A stretch of 64,000 bases of DNA, taken from Mesorhizobium plurifarium. Its GTDB lineage: Bacteria > Pseudomonadota > Alphaproteobacteria > Rhizobiales > Rhizobiaceae. The notes beneath the pieces are model-generated. The model worked only from the letters and a program-made list of their open reading frames with translations, made no database searches and had not been told where the DNA came from. Where the stretch lies: contig CCNB01000009.1 in the NCBI GenBank assembly GCA_000824785.1, positions 68,057 through 132,056 of the forward strand, given 5' to 3'. Below, in pieces: positions 44,556 through 53,281 of this stretch. Within the stretch, counting starts at the first letter, position 1, and each line of letters begins with the position of its first letter. Made by a program: the position numbers and the translations under genes.

Positions 44556-45161
44556 ATGCGCATGTTCATCGGGACGACAGTTGAAACCACATCGCCATGT
44601 GAACCGGCTCGACTTGAGTTCAGCCGGCCCCATCGGCTTGCGGGAGGCGGCTGGCTGGTTGCGCTGCTGGTCGCCTGCGGCCAGCTTGCTCTTAGCGGCC
44701 CCGCCGGCGCGGCCCCGCAGAAGAACGCGACAGTCGAGGCGGCCGCCAAACCCGACATTGCTCCGACGGCTTTCGAGCTGCAGCTTCTCTATGCCGATCG
44801 CACCTGGAATTGGAAGAACGGCGCCGCCTATTTCGGAATGGACAGACGCCTGCATGCCTGGACGAAAGGGGAGGATTCCCCCGCCGTCGGCGAGGGCCGC
44901 TGGCTGGTGACGGAAAAGGGCAAGATGTGCATGGAACTTGCCTGGCGCGCCAAGACTTATTCCACCAAGCCGCAACGCACCTGCTACAGCCATCGTGTCA
45001 ACAAGGGCAACATCGAGCAGCGCAAGGACCCTGACGGCACCTGGTATGATTTCAAGCACGCCAAGGACGATCCCGCCGACGAGCACCAGAAGTTCGAGGC
45101 GGGTAATACCAAGGGCGCGCAGTTCGACGAGACCCGCAAACTGGTCGACAGCAAGAGCTGA
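44556..45161 (+). CDS. DUF995 exported protein (second copy)
   Basis: A 201-residue protein with a signal sequence (WLVALLVACGQLALSGPAGA) and the DUF995-type core: LLYADRTWNWKNGAAYFGMD, GRWLVTEKGKMCMELAW, TCYSH and DGTWYDFKHA. The two conserved cysteines are present (KMC, TCYSH). It is similar in pattern to 35668-36168 but has a longer charged tail. ATG 44556 follows AAAGGGGGGA. Function unknown, placed among surface-polysaccharide genes. Confidence 0.75.
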   Translation: MRMFIGTTVETTSPCEPARLEFSRPHRLAGGGWLVALLVACGQLALSGPAGAAPQKNATVEAAAKPDIAPTAFELQLLYADRTWNWKNGAAYFGMDRRLHAWTKGEDSPAVGEGRWLVTEKGKMCMELAWRAKTYSTKPQRTCYSHRVNKGNIEQRKDPDGTWYDFKHAKDDPADEHQKFEAGNTKGAQFDETRKLVDSKS

Positions 45162-45268
45162 AGCAATTCCAGGAAAAGCGTGAGTTGGCTTCGGCGGTTT
45201 CGCCGTGGCCTCCGTCCAGATTGCGCTCGCGCAGCCGGCTGCAAAATAGGAGGCTCGCTGAGACGGCC

Positions 45269-46396
45269 TTAGCCGAACTCAGCGAGCCCACGCCCCGACA
45301 CATTACTCACAGGGCCGACCGTCGGCCTTGCGGGCCGGCGTTTCTGATTGACGCTCGCGCCACGCGGCGCGCGCAATGCGCGCGCCGCGGCGGCCGAAAC
45401 GCCGGAATTGGGCGAGGCCGGGCCTAGCCCGAAGAAGGGAGCGGCCGTCCTCACGATGGTGTCGATGTCGGAAAGCTGCGCCACAAAGCCCAGCTGTTCG
45501 CGGGCAAGGCTGGGGTCGGCGAAAAGCCCCCCCGGATCGCCAGGGCGGCGCGCTTTGTACGTGGCCGGGACGGGCCGCGAAGTGATCCGCTCGACCGCGT
45601 CCATGATCTGCCTGATCGAGACCCCGCGGCCGGTGCCAAGGTTGACCGCAAGGCTTTTGCCGCCGGCCTCCAGATGCAGCAGGGCCTTGAGGTGCGCCCG
45701 GGCGAGGTCGCTGACATGGACGTAGTCGCGCACGCAGGTGCCGTCCGCCGTCTCGTAGTCGGTGCCGAAAACCTCGATCGCCTCGATCATGCCGGACGCC
45801 GCCATCAACACCCTGGGAATGAGATGGGTTTCCGGAGTGTGCCATTCGCCGAGCTCGCCGTCGGGGTCGGCGCCACAGGCGTTGAAGTAACGCAGGATTG
45901 CGTATTTCGTACCGTAAGCCGAGCCATGGTCCCTGATGATCTGTTCGCCCATCAGCTTGGTACGGCCGTAAGGGCTGATTGGGTTCTGAGACGAGGTTTC
46001 GCGCACGGGCAGCGTCTCGGGCATGCCGTAGGTCGCGCAACTGGAAGAGAAGATGATGTTGCCGATGCCGTTTGCCCGTGCGGCCTCGAGCACGGCGATC
46101 GTCCCGCCGACATTGACCGAATAATAGTCCGCGGGGTCGCTAACCGACTCGCCGACATAGGCAAGCGCGGCGAAATGGATCACCGCCTGCGGCCGGTGGA
46201 TGGCGATGGCTCGCTCGAGCGCGCCGCGGTCGCGGATATCGCCGACCACCAGCGGGCCCCAGGCCACCGCCTGCTCGTTGCCCCGGCTGAGATTGTCGAA
46301 GACCACGGGCAGATAGCCGGCTGCCGCCAGCTGCTTGCAGGTGTGGCTGCCGATGAAGCCTGCGCCGCCCGTCACCAGGATGGGTCGGGCACTCAT
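45269..46396 (-). CDS. galE: UDP-glucose 4-epimerase
   Basis: Interconverts UDP-glucose and UDP-galactose. The 375-residue SDR has [16 protein letters not shown] at the start, the catalytic Ser in FSSSCATYG, and [10 protein letters not shown]. The C-terminal 40 or so residues (Pro/Arg/Ala-rich, ending GRGLAEFG) exceed the usual 330-340 and are probably a non-native extension. ATG 46396 overlaps the stop of the UDP-glucuronate decarboxylase gene (ATGA), so the pair is coupled. Supplies sugar nucleotides to the surrounding glycosyltransferases. Confidence 0.9.
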   Translation of the reverse strand: MSARPILVTGGAGFIGSHTCKQLAAAGYLPVVFDNLSRGNEQAVAWGPLVVGDIRDRGALERAIAIHRPQAVIHFAALAYVGESVSDPADYYSVNVGGTIAVLEAARANGIGNIIFSSSCATYGMPETLPVRETSSQNPISPYGRTKLMGEQIIRDHGSAYGTKYAILRYFNACGADPDGELGEWHTPETHLIPRVLMAASGMIEAIEVFGTDYETADGTCVRDYVHVSDLARAHLKALLHLEAGGKSLAVNLGTGRGVSIRQIMDAVERITSRPVPATYKARRPGDPGGLFADPSLAREQLGFVAQLSDIDTIVRTAAPFFGLGPASPNSGVSAAAARALRAPRGASVNQKRRPARPTVGPVSNVSGRGLAEFG

Positions 46397-47451
46397 AGCG
46401 CCAAAGCCTCGCCGGAGGACAAATGGCCGCCACGTGAGGTTCCGGGCTGACGGCGGCCCAGCAGGGCTTCGAAATAGCCCGCGGTGTAGGCCAGCCCCTC
46501 GCTCAGCGGGACCTTTGGCTTCCAGCCGAGCTGCTGCTCGGCGAAGCTGATATCGGGCCTGCGCTGTCGGGGATCGTCGACCGGCAACGGCCTGTGTACG
46601 ATCCGCGAGCGGGAGTTGGTGCAATCGAGAACGAGCTCGGCCAGTTCCATGACGGTGAACTCGCCGGGGTTTCCGAGGTTGACCGGATGTTTCGGCGCCG
46701 TCGGCGACCGCATCAGCTGAACAAACCCTTCGATGAGGTCGTCGACATAGCAGAAGGAGCGCGTCTGCGTGCCGCTGCCATAGACGGTGATATCGTCTCC
46801 GCGCAGCGCCTGGACGATGAAGTTGGACACCACGCGTCCGTCATCGGGCTGCATGCGCGGCCCATAGGTGTTGAAGATGCGCGCGACCCGGATGTCGAGG
46901 CCGTAAGTTCTCGAATAGTCGAAGAACAACGTTTCGGCCGAGCGCTTGCCTTCGTCGTAACAGGCGCGCGGGCCATGTGTGTTGACGTTGCCGAAATAGC
47001 CTTCGGGCTGCGGATGCACCAGCGGATCGCCATAGACCTCGGAGGTCGAAGCTTGGAATATCTTGGCGTTGTGGCGCCGGGCGAGTTCCAGGAGGTTGAT
47101 CGCCCCGAGCACGCTGGTCTTGAACGTGTGGATGGGATCGGCCTGATAGTGGGGTGGCGAAGCTGGGCAGGCGAGGTTGTAGATCTCGTCGACGACGATA
47201 TCCGTCGGCAGGGTATCGACAACGTCGTGGCTGATGCAGGTGAAAGAGGCGTCCCGCGCGATGCTGGCTAGATTGTATCTTTTGCCGGTGTGGAAATTGT
47301 CCAGAGCGATGACTTCATAGCCGTCCGCAAGCAGCCGCTCGCACAAATGAGAACCCAGGAAGCCCGCTCCGCCGGTGACCAGGGCTCGGCCACGATCGAT
47401 ACCCTTTCGACCCGATAGCGCCGGCTTCAGAACTTTGATGACCCTATTCAT
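46393..47451 (-). CDS. UDP-glucuronate decarboxylase (UDP-xylose synthase)-like SDR
   Basis: A 352-residue enzyme with [30 protein letters not shown], the Tyr-x3-Lys motif in [12 protein letters not shown] and [10 protein letters not shown], all hallmarks of UXS-type enzymes. It should make UDP-xylose, or a related NDP-sugar, from UDP-glucuronate. ATG 47451 ([12 protein letters not shown]) has GGGG upstream. First of a two-gene operon with galE. Confidence 0.85.
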   Translation of the reverse strand: MNRVIKVLKPALSGRKGIDRGRALVTGGAGFLGSHLCERLLADGYEVIALDNFHTGKRYNLASIARDASFTCISHDVVDTLPTDIVVDEIYNLACPASPPHYQADPIHTFKTSVLGAINLLELARRHNAKIFQASTSEVYGDPLVHPQPEGYFGNVNTHGPRACYDEGKRSAETLFFDYSRTYGLDIRVARIFNTYGPRMQPDDGRVVSNFIVQALRGDDITVYGSGTQTRSFCYVDDLIEGFVQLMRSPTAPKHPVNLGNPGEFTVMELAELVLDCTNSRSRIVHRPLPVDDPRQRRPDISFAEQQLGWKPKVPLSEGLAYTAGYFEALLGRRQPGTSRGGHLSSGEALAL

Positions 47452-47944
47452 GGCAACCCCGTACGCACACACACTACCGTTCCGGGACGGGCCTTGCCCG
47501 ACCAGGTTACAAAGGCGGTTCCTCCGCATAGGCGGAACCGCCAGCACTGATGTGCGTCATAATTTTCTGAGTTCGCGGGGCCGTTGCTCTACGGCATGTC
47601 TCTGCCGCTTAAGCGTCCCTTGCGCCCCTAAATCGCGATCCACGAGTCGGTTGCCACCACCGCAGACTGCTCGCCCAAATTGCACACCCAACGCATATAA
47701 AGATATACCCGTATCGCGGGTAGTCAACTAAATTAGCGTTTTGTTAACCTCACGCCTTTGCGAGCGGTTAACCGTGAAGGGTGCTTCCTCTGCCCGTCGC
47801 CGGTGAGGCCTTGCCTTGGAGCGCCCTGTAACCGGCGTTGCATTCGTCGGACTGCGCAAGCATGTCGAAAGCAGCCTTCGGCGTCACCCTTCAAGTCTCG
47901 AAGCAACGCCATCTTGACGCCAGGTCGAGATTGCCGCGCCCTGT
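47452..47944. promoter_or_regulatory. Intergenic region upstream of the sugar-nucleotide operon
   Basis: 493 nt without a convincing gene. It contains a palindrome TACCCG-N5-CGGGTA (47706-47722) next to an AT-rich segment, and two GTTAAC words 24 nt apart (47743 and 47767), the same spacing as a pair in the GH26/GT2 region. It presumably carries the promoter for the decarboxylase-galE operon. Confidence 0.4.
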
Positions 47945-48298
47945 CTAGATGTTCTCGGCGAAAGCCCCGGAATTTCTGGCGAAGCAATGCGACTGCTGTC
48001 CGAAGCCGCTTGGGCCGCAAACGAAAGCAGCGTTCCCAAGATAAGGGTTGGCGCTTGCAACAGGAGCCGGGCGAGGCGGATTCCCTGTCTGGGCTGGCCG
48101 GCTCGGCTTCAAGTCGATCAAGGCGGCGTTGCCGCTTTGCGAGACGCTGAATGAAGTCGATTGACCAAAATTGAAGTATTGGCAACCGGAAGTTGCCAGC
48201 AACGCGCCCAAAAGAAAAAGACCGGACAAGGCCTTGATTGGCATGCGGAAATTGTTGTTGGGGCAGGACCGGCTTAAGCCGCGGTAAGCCATGAGCAT
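47945..48298 (-). CDS. Small lipoprotein with CGPSGFGQ C-terminal motif (second copy)
   Basis: A 117-residue protein. The signal peptide LSGLFLLGALLATSGC has lipobox Cys. The mature part is Ser/Pro-rich and its C-terminal region reads NAAFVCGPSGFGQQSHCFAR. ATG 48298 has GAGGGGA 9 nt upstream; ATG 48244 is an alternative with no such site. It shares with 39910-40314 the motif Cys-Gly-Pro-Ser-Gly-Phe-Gly-Gln-x-Ser-x-Cys. Function unknown. Confidence 0.65.
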   Translation of the reverse strand: MLMAYRGLSRSCPNNNFRMPIKALSGLFLLGALLATSGCQYFNFGQSTSFSVSQSGNAALIDLKPSRPAQTGNPPRPAPVASANPYLGNAAFVCGPSGFGQQSHCFARNSGAFAENI

Positions 48299-48509
48299 GA
48301 ACTGGTGTCCCCTCAAGGGCGTGACGCTTATGTTCGAATCATCGATAGCCATCCACCTGGCTCATTATGGCAAACCTGATTAATTTAGCGATAGCTGTTT
48401 GAATGCGTCCACGGTTTTTCCGCCGCCGCAAGAGGGCAGAACGGCTTGATGGCTGCAGGCGCCGCCATCCGCGTGACGATGGACGAACGGAGGGCAGTCG
48501 CGGCCCAAC

Positions 48510-48539
48510 AAAATGGCCCGCGTCCAAGCGGGCCATTTT
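48510..48539. terminator. Rho-independent terminator of the AhpD-like gene
   Basis: Perfect 12-bp stem (48510-48521 with 48528-48539, AAAATGGCCCGC) around GTCCAA. The A4/T4 ends make it usable in both directions. It lies 29 nt past the stop of the minus-strand gene at 48568. Confidence 0.85.
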
Positions 48540-48567
48540 GTCGTCTACGGCGTCTGATGCCTGCCCC

Positions 48568-49041
48568 TTACTCCCCGCCCATCTCTTTCTTGAACTGGTC
48601 GAGATCGACCTGCATGCCGTTGAAGATGGTGCTCCAGTGGCGTGTCAGCGCCGCCATGGCGACGGCTTCCTGGATCTCCTCGTCGGTCGCTCCGGCGTGC
48701 TTGGCGTTCTCGGTGTCCGACCAGATGCAGTAGCTGCAGGGAATCTGCGCCGCGACCGCGAGCGAGATCAGCGACTTCACCTTCGGCGGCAGTGCCGTCT
48801 TGTCGCTGAGCTCGATGGCCTTGACCTCGGCCCAGGCGCCGGGCAGACCGGCTTTCGGGAACTGTTTGACGAAGCTCGGCACGCCGCCCATCGCCGACTG
48901 GATGTCCTTGAGGGCGGCGTCGTAATCATCGGCCCGGGCAGGCCCGGACGCCAGCACGGTGGCGAACACGCCCGCGGCGGCGATGAGCGAGGCGGAACGA
49001 AGGCAGGAATGCACGGTTGAGACGATGCGAATGACCGACAT
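48568..49041 (-). CDS. Exported carboxymuconolactone decarboxylase (AhpD-like) family protein
   Basis: A 157-residue protein with a signal peptide (IAAAGVFATVLASGPARA, cut before DDYD). The AhpD/CMD core carries the redox motif IPCSYCIWSDTENAKHAGAT and DEEIQEAVAMAAL. The CxxC with downstream His marks peroxidase-reductase activity, unusual in being predicted periplasmic. AGAGGAG precedes the ATG. It is divergent from a TetR gene, with two palindromes between them, so that regulator probably controls it. Confidence 0.85.
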   Translation of the reverse strand: MSVIRIVSTVHSCLRSASLIAAAGVFATVLASGPARADDYDAALKDIQSAMGGVPSFVKQFPKAGLPGAWAEVKAIELSDKTALPPKVKSLISLAVAAQIPCSYCIWSDTENAKHAGATDEEIQEAVAMAALTRHWSTIFNGMQVDLDQFKKEMGGE

Positions 49042-49066
49042 GATGTTCTCCTCTGGTTTTTGTTAG

Positions 49067-49111
49067 CCTTACGATGTAAGGTGTGCGGAGGATGAACCTT
49101 ACAGTGTAAGT
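49067..49111. promoter_or_regulatory. Paired TetR operators between the AhpD-like gene and tetR
   Basis: CCTTAC-GAT-GTAAGG (49067-49081) is perfect, and CCTTAC-AGT-GTAAGT (49097-49111) is the same box with one end mismatch. Their centres are 30 bp apart in the divergent promoter region, as expected for a TetR-type autorepressor. Confidence 0.75.
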
Positions 49112-49122
49112 TGTCAAGCGCC

Positions 49123-49788
49123 ATGGATGCACCAAGCAAGAAAAAGCGAACCCGCGGAAAACTTTCCCGCGAGATGATCGAGGACGCCGCCTTCGAGGTG
49201 ATCGAGCGGGAAGGGCTGTCCGGCTTTTCGATGCGCAAGCTCGCCGCCAGGCTCGGCTGCGAGGCGATGAGCATTTACCACCACTTCCCCTCGCAGGCGC
49301 ACCTCTACGAGGCGCTGGTCGATCGGCAGATGAGCGGTCTCGTCATCCCCGACGACAGCCTGCCCTGGCGCGAGCGGGCCCGCATCGGCATGCAGGAATT
49401 CCGTCGTGTCGCCACCGAGCATCCGGCCTTCGCGCCGTTCATCGTCGTCTACCGCATGAACTCGCCGCCCTGCCTGGCCAAGCTCAACGCCATCATCGGC
49501 CTGTTCGAGGATGGCGGCTTCGGTCCCGAGCTCAGCGCCCGCCTGTTCCGCGCCGCCGGCTACTATCTGATGGGCGCGATCCTCGACGAGACGGCCGGTT
49601 ACGCCAAGGGGCCGTCGGCGGTCACCACCGTCGGCGAAGAGGAGTTGGCGCGCGACTATCCGAGCGTCGTGAAGGCCGGCGCCTATTTCGGCGCGGCCGG
49701 CTTCGACAAAACTTTCGAGCTTGGCCTGCAAATGTTTCTGGACGAGATGGAGCGCGTCCGCGAAGCTGCCCGAAGCGAAAGCCGCTAG
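49123..49788 (+). CDS. TetR/AcrR family transcriptional regulator
   Basis: A 221-residue repressor. The HTH MRKLAARLGCEAMSIYHHF (about 45-63) follows a basic N-terminal arm (SKKKRTRGKLSREMIEDAAF), and the ligand-binding domain is long. Start is ATG 49123; TTG 49111 is in frame but less likely, and neither has a strong ribosome site. It probably binds the CCTTAC palindromes and controls the divergent exported AhpD-like gene. Confidence 0.9.
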   Translation: MDAPSKKKRTRGKLSREMIEDAAFEVIEREGLSGFSMRKLAARLGCEAMSIYHHFPSQAHLYEALVDRQMSGLVIPDDSLPWRERARIGMQEFRRVATEHPAFAPFIVVYRMNSPPCLAKLNAIIGLFEDGGFGPELSARLFRAAGYYLMGAILDETAGYAKGPSAVTTVGEEELARDYPSVVKAGAYFGAAGFDKTFELGLQMFLDEMERVREAARSESR

Positions 49789-49836
49789 TCAGAATGGCGG
49801 CCAGCCGCGCACCGAAGAAAACAACCAAGGGTTTGA

Positions 49837-50466
49837 ATGCGCTTCCTCTCAGTCCTTCTCCTCATCGCCGGTGCCGCCATCGGCATCTTCTATCCCTGGG
49901 CGATGAGCAATTTTTCCGGCCATGCGATCGGCACTTACCGCGTCTATGAGGGCGGCCGCTTCCGGCCGGTCACCGTGCAGCTCGCCGCAGGCGACGCCCC
50001 GGTGAGGGTGCTGGTCGACTTGACCGCGCGGGCCGAGCGCGTCGCCGGCCAGCAGCGCACGGTGCTAACGCTGACCGCGGCGAGCGGCGGCCGCACGGCG
50101 CTGGCCTCGGCGCTCTCCTTCAACCACACCGACAATCCGCGCGAGGCCAGCCCGCAACTGCCCGACAAGATCTTTCGCGACGAGGCAGGCGTCATCGATA
50201 GGGTCACGCCCGGTCCTTATGTCTTCACGGTCGGCCCCGGAGATGCCGACGGCATCGACATGCGTGCGGTCGATCTCATCCTGCGCGCCGGCACCGGCTC
50301 GATCGACGAACGCGCTGAGCCGGCCGGCTATACGCTGATGGGCGTAGGCCTTGCCGGGCTGGTGCTGTCGCTTGTCTTCGGACGCGGCGGCGGAGGCCGC
50401 CCACAGAATCCCAATTCGCAGCCGCCACCGCCGCGCTGGGGCCGCAACGGTTCGCCACGAGCATGA
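49837..50466 (+). CDS. Membrane protein of unknown function
   Basis: A 209-residue protein with a signal-anchor (FLSVLLLIAGAAIGIFYPWA), a beta-rich periplasmic part (RVYEGGRFRPVTVQLAAGDA) and a second helix near the C-terminus (GYTLMGVGLAGLVLSLVFG), then a Pro/Gly/Asn tail. I recognise no family. The stop codon lies inside the palindromic repeat at 50459-50507. 48 nt downstream of tetR, on the same strand. Confidence 0.7.
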   Translation: MRFLSVLLLIAGAAIGIFYPWAMSNFSGHAIGTYRVYEGGRFRPVTVQLAAGDAPVRVLVDLTARAERVAGQQRTVLTLTAASGGRTALASALSFNHTDNPREASPQLPDKIFRDEAGVIDRVTPGPYVFTVGPGDADGIDMRAVDLILRAGTGSIDERAEPAGYTLMGVGLAGLVLSLVFGRGGGGRPQNPNSQPPPPRWGRNGSPRA

Positions 50467-50507
50467 TGCCGAAAAGTGTGAAGCGGTTTTCGGTCGACAT
50501 CATGCTC
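50459..50507. repeat. Rhizobial palindromic repeat GAGCATGATG...CATCATGCTC
   Basis: Arms GAGCATGATG (50459-50468) and CATCATGCTC (50498-50507) are exact complements, with an inner pair CCGAAAA/TTTTCGG (50469-50475, 50487-50493). I recognise this as a widespread Mesorhizobium interspersed element. It supplies the stop codon of the preceding gene and ends 17 nt before rlmJ. Confidence 0.8.
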
Positions 50508-50524
50508 CTTGGAGGTCGGCGCGC

Positions 50525-51373
50525 ATGAACTATCGCCACGCCTACCACGCCGGCAATTTCGCCGATGTCGTCAAGCATGCCGTGCTCGCGCGCCTCGTTG
50601 AATACCTCAAGCAGAAGGACAAGGCGTTTCGCGTCATTGATACCCATGCCGGTGTCGGCCGCTACGATCTTGCCTCGGTGGAGGCCGGCAAGACCGGCGA
50701 GTGGCAGGGCGGCATCGGGCGGCTGGCCGAGGCGACGCTCGAGCCGCAAGCGGCGGCGCTGCTTCAACCTTATCTGGAAGCTGTGCGTGCGCAAAATCCC
50801 GACGGCGGGCTCGAGCATTATCCCGGCTCGCCGCTGATCGTGCGCCATCTCCTGCGCAACCAGGACCGGTTGACGGCGGTCGAGCTGCACCCCGAGGATG
50901 CCGCGCGGCTGAAATCGGTTTTCGCCGGCGATTTCCAGGTAAGGGTGATCGAGCTCGACGGCTGGTTGGCGCTCGGCGCGCAATTGCCGCCGAAGGAAAA
51001 GCGCGGCCTCGTCCTCATCGATCCGCCCTTCGAGGAGGAGGGCGAGTTCTCCCGGCTCGTCGAAGGGCTGCGCAAGGCGCACCGGCGCTGGCCGGGCGGT
51101 ATCTACGCGCTCTGGTATCCGATCAAGGATCGCAAGGCGGTAACCGCTTTCCGCGCGGCGCTGAAGGAGACCGCCATCCCGAAGCTGCTCGACATCGCCT
51201 TCGAGATACGGCCCGCCTCGGACGAGCCCAGTCTCGACGGCAGCGGGCTGGTGGTGGTCAATCCGCCCTATACGCTGGAGAGCGAATTGCGGCTGTTGCT
51301 GCCGGCCCTGCACAAGGTACTCGCCGTCCGGCAGTCGTCGCGCTGGACCTTGGAGTGGTTGGCAGGCGAGTAG
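50525..51373 (+). CDS. rlmJ: 23S rRNA (adenine-2030-N6)-methyltransferase
   Basis: N6-methylates A2030 of 23S rRNA. The 282-residue protein begins MNYRHAYHAGNFADVVKHAV, the family hallmark, with DTHAGVGRYDL and the catalytic LVLIDPPFEEEGEF. GGAGG lies 11 nt upstream of the ATG. Converges with the AraC gene 15 nt on. Confidence 0.95.
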   Translation: MNYRHAYHAGNFADVVKHAVLARLVEYLKQKDKAFRVIDTHAGVGRYDLASVEAGKTGEWQGGIGRLAEATLEPQAAALLQPYLEAVRAQNPDGGLEHYPGSPLIVRHLLRNQDRLTAVELHPEDAARLKSVFAGDFQVRVIELDGWLALGAQLPPKEKRGLVLIDPPFEEEGEFSRLVEGLRKAHRRWPGGIYALWYPIKDRKAVTAFRAALKETAIPKLLDIAFEIRPASDEPSLDGSGLVVVNPPYTLESELRLLLPALHKVLAVRQSSRWTLEWLAGE

Positions 51374-51388
51374 GGCGTCCGCGTCGCT

Positions 51389-52144
51389 TTAAGCCAGCGC
51401 CGAGGGGGTCACGCCGGTCAGCCGCCGGCTTTCACGGATCAGATGCGCCTGGTCGGTATAGCCGGCCTCGACCGCCAGCAGCGCGGTAGAGGCATCGCTT
51501 TGCTGTCGTTGCAGGCGCCGGTACCGGTGAAAGCGCAGGATGCGGTCGAGCGTCTTCGGGCCATAGCCGAAGGCGTCCTCGAAGCGGCGTCGCAGCGTCC
51601 GTTCGCTCATATGCAGCTGGCGTTGCAGGAACGGAACCAGTGGCGTTTCCGGAGGCAAACCTTCGTGGATGACGCCGAAGGCCCGATCCATCTGCGGGTC
51701 GAGCGCGTCGCGTCCTTCCGTGCGTCCTCCGATCGTCTCTTCCAGGTGACGAACCAGGTCGGCGAGGTTGGGCGTCGGTCTGATGCGGTCGGAAAGCTCC
51801 CGGCAACGCGTGCCCCACAAATCGCTGAGGTCGAGCCGCCCGCCGACGATCTCGCCGGCCGGCACGCCCAACCAGCCGGCGGCGGCGCCCGGACGGAAGC
51901 GGAAGCCCACGATCACCGCGCCGGCGGCAGGCCGCTCAATCTGCGGCTCCTTGTCCGGCCCGGCCACGCGGAAGCGGCCGTCGATCCATTGCAGGTCGAT
52001 CGTTGCGTCCGGCGTGATGAGGATGGGTGGAACGGCGCGCTCGTCCATGCGGTGGACCCAGACCGCACAGAAGGCAGCGGCCAGGCCGCCAGCGACGGGC
52101 CGTTCGCTAAACAAGCCGGTGGTCTGCGCCAGGACCGGTTCCAT
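51389..52144 (-). CDS. AraC family transcriptional regulator
   Basis: A 251-residue regulator. A C-terminal AraC HTH (HMSERTLRRRFEDAFGYGPK, then ALLAVEAGYTDQAHLIRESR) follows an N-terminal sensory domain with VGFRFRPGAAAGWLGVP, a form common in DUF6597-type AraC proteins. ATG 52144 has GGAGAGAG just upstream, so I prefer it to the GTG at 52264. It is divergent from the VOC-DoxX genes and may control them. Confidence 0.88.
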   Translation of the reverse strand: MEPVLAQTTGLFSERPVAGGLAAAFCAVWVHRMDERAVPPILITPDATIDLQWIDGRFRVAGPDKEPQIERPAAGAVIVGFRFRPGAAAGWLGVPAGEIVGGRLDLSDLWGTRCRELSDRIRPTPNLADLVRHLEETIGGRTEGRDALDPQMDRAFGVIHEGLPPETPLVPFLQRQLHMSERTLRRRFEDAFGYGPKTLDRILRFHRYRRLQRQQSDASTALLAVEAGYTDQAHLIRESRRLTGVTPSALA

Positions 52145-52328
52145 TCTCTCTCCGATCTGCTCCAGCGGGAGTTGCCGGATCGGTGCAACGGTTATTTTGG
52201 CCGAAATATTCAATGCCGGCCACGTCATCCATGACAAAACGGGCGGAACTTCAACGCGCTTCACGCGCTCGCATCAGAACCGCATCCGTTTGCGGCTGTG
52301 GTCACGAGTATAGAAAGGAGTGAGAGAA

Positions 52329-52751
52329 ATGAAAGCTCGCATCACCGTATTGACGCTCGGCGTCGACGATCTGGAAGCCTCCCTCAAATTCTATCGCGAC
52401 GGCCTCGGCCTGCCCACCGAAGGCATCATCGGCCGCGAATTCGAGCATGGCGCCGTCGCCTTCTTCGATCTCGCCGGCGGCCTGAAGTTCGCCATCTTCG
52501 AGCGTTCGAGCATCGCCCACGACGCCACGGTGCCGCAAAGCGGCCGCAGCCCGACCGAATTGACCATCGGCCACAATGTCGGCAGCGAGGCCGAGGTCGA
52601 CGCCGTGATGGCCGAGGCCGTGAGGGCCGGCGCGCGCGTGGTCAAGCCGGCGCAAAAAACCTTCTGGGGCGGCTATGCGGGCTACTTCCAGGATCCCGAC
52701 GATCACCTGTGGGAAGTCGTCTACAACCCGGCCTTCGTCCCCGAGGCCTGA
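52329..52751 (+). CDS. VOC (glyoxalase/bleomycin-resistance) family protein
   Basis: A 140-residue two-motif beta-alpha-beta-beta-beta protein: RITVLTLGVDDLEASLKFY at the start and QDPDDHLWEVVYNPAF at the end supply the metal-site residues. AAAGGAG precedes the ATG. Ligand or substrate unknown. The divergent AraC gene is a likely regulator, and DoxX follows after 34 nt. Confidence 0.88.
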   Translation: MKARITVLTLGVDDLEASLKFYRDGLGLPTEGIIGREFEHGAVAFFDLAGGLKFAIFERSSIAHDATVPQSGRSPTELTIGHNVGSEAEVDAVMAEAVRAGARVVKPAQKTFWGGYAGYFQDPDDHLWEVVYNPAFVPEA

Positions 52752-52785
52752 GCGGAGCGACGTATATCATCGAGAGGAGGTCGCC

Positions 52786-53148
52786 ATGCCTGTTCAATCC
52801 ATTCAAGCGCTTGGCGCTCTCCTTATCGGCGGCGTGTTCGTCTTCGCCGGCACCGAGCATTTCCTGAAATTCGGGGCGATGCGCGACTATCTGGCCGCGC
52901 AGAAATTCCCGGCCCCGGCCTTGATGCTGGCCGTCGGTTCTACGATCGAGGTCATCGCGGGTCTCCTGCTTGCCATCGGCATGGCCCGGTCCTTGGCCGC
53001 CGGCGCGCTGGTCGTCTTCACACTGGCGACGAACGCGATGCTGCTGCGTTTCTGGGCGAGCGAGGAGCCGGAGCGCCAGGTGCTGCGCAACGCGTTCCTG
53101 ATCAACATTGCCGTCATCGGCGGGCTGTTGCTTGCCGGCACGTTTTGA
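52786..53148 (+). CDS. DoxX family membrane protein
   Basis: A 120-residue, four-helix protein: LGALLIGGVFVFAGTEHFLKF, then PAPALMLAVGSTIEVIAGLL and a charged RFWASEEPERQ loop. GAGAGGAGG immediately precedes the ATG. Probably cotranscribed with the VOC gene. The family is linked to redox or thiol stress, with no defined reaction. Confidence 0.88.
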   Translation: MPVQSIQALGALLIGGVFVFAGTEHFLKFGAMRDYLAAQKFPAPALMLAVGSTIEVIAGLLLAIGMARSLAAGALVVFTLATNAMLLRFWASEEPERQVLRNAFLINIAVIGGLLLAGTF

Positions 53149-53281
53149 TGGGCAGATGAAGCCTGGAACGAAGTTTGCGGAAACCCCCAAAAGTCTCTTC
53201 CGAAAAACCTTTATTTCGCGACCGCTTGACCGCCGCCAAGCGAATCCGCACAGTGCGGAGAACCGACCTCGAGAGGCTGTC

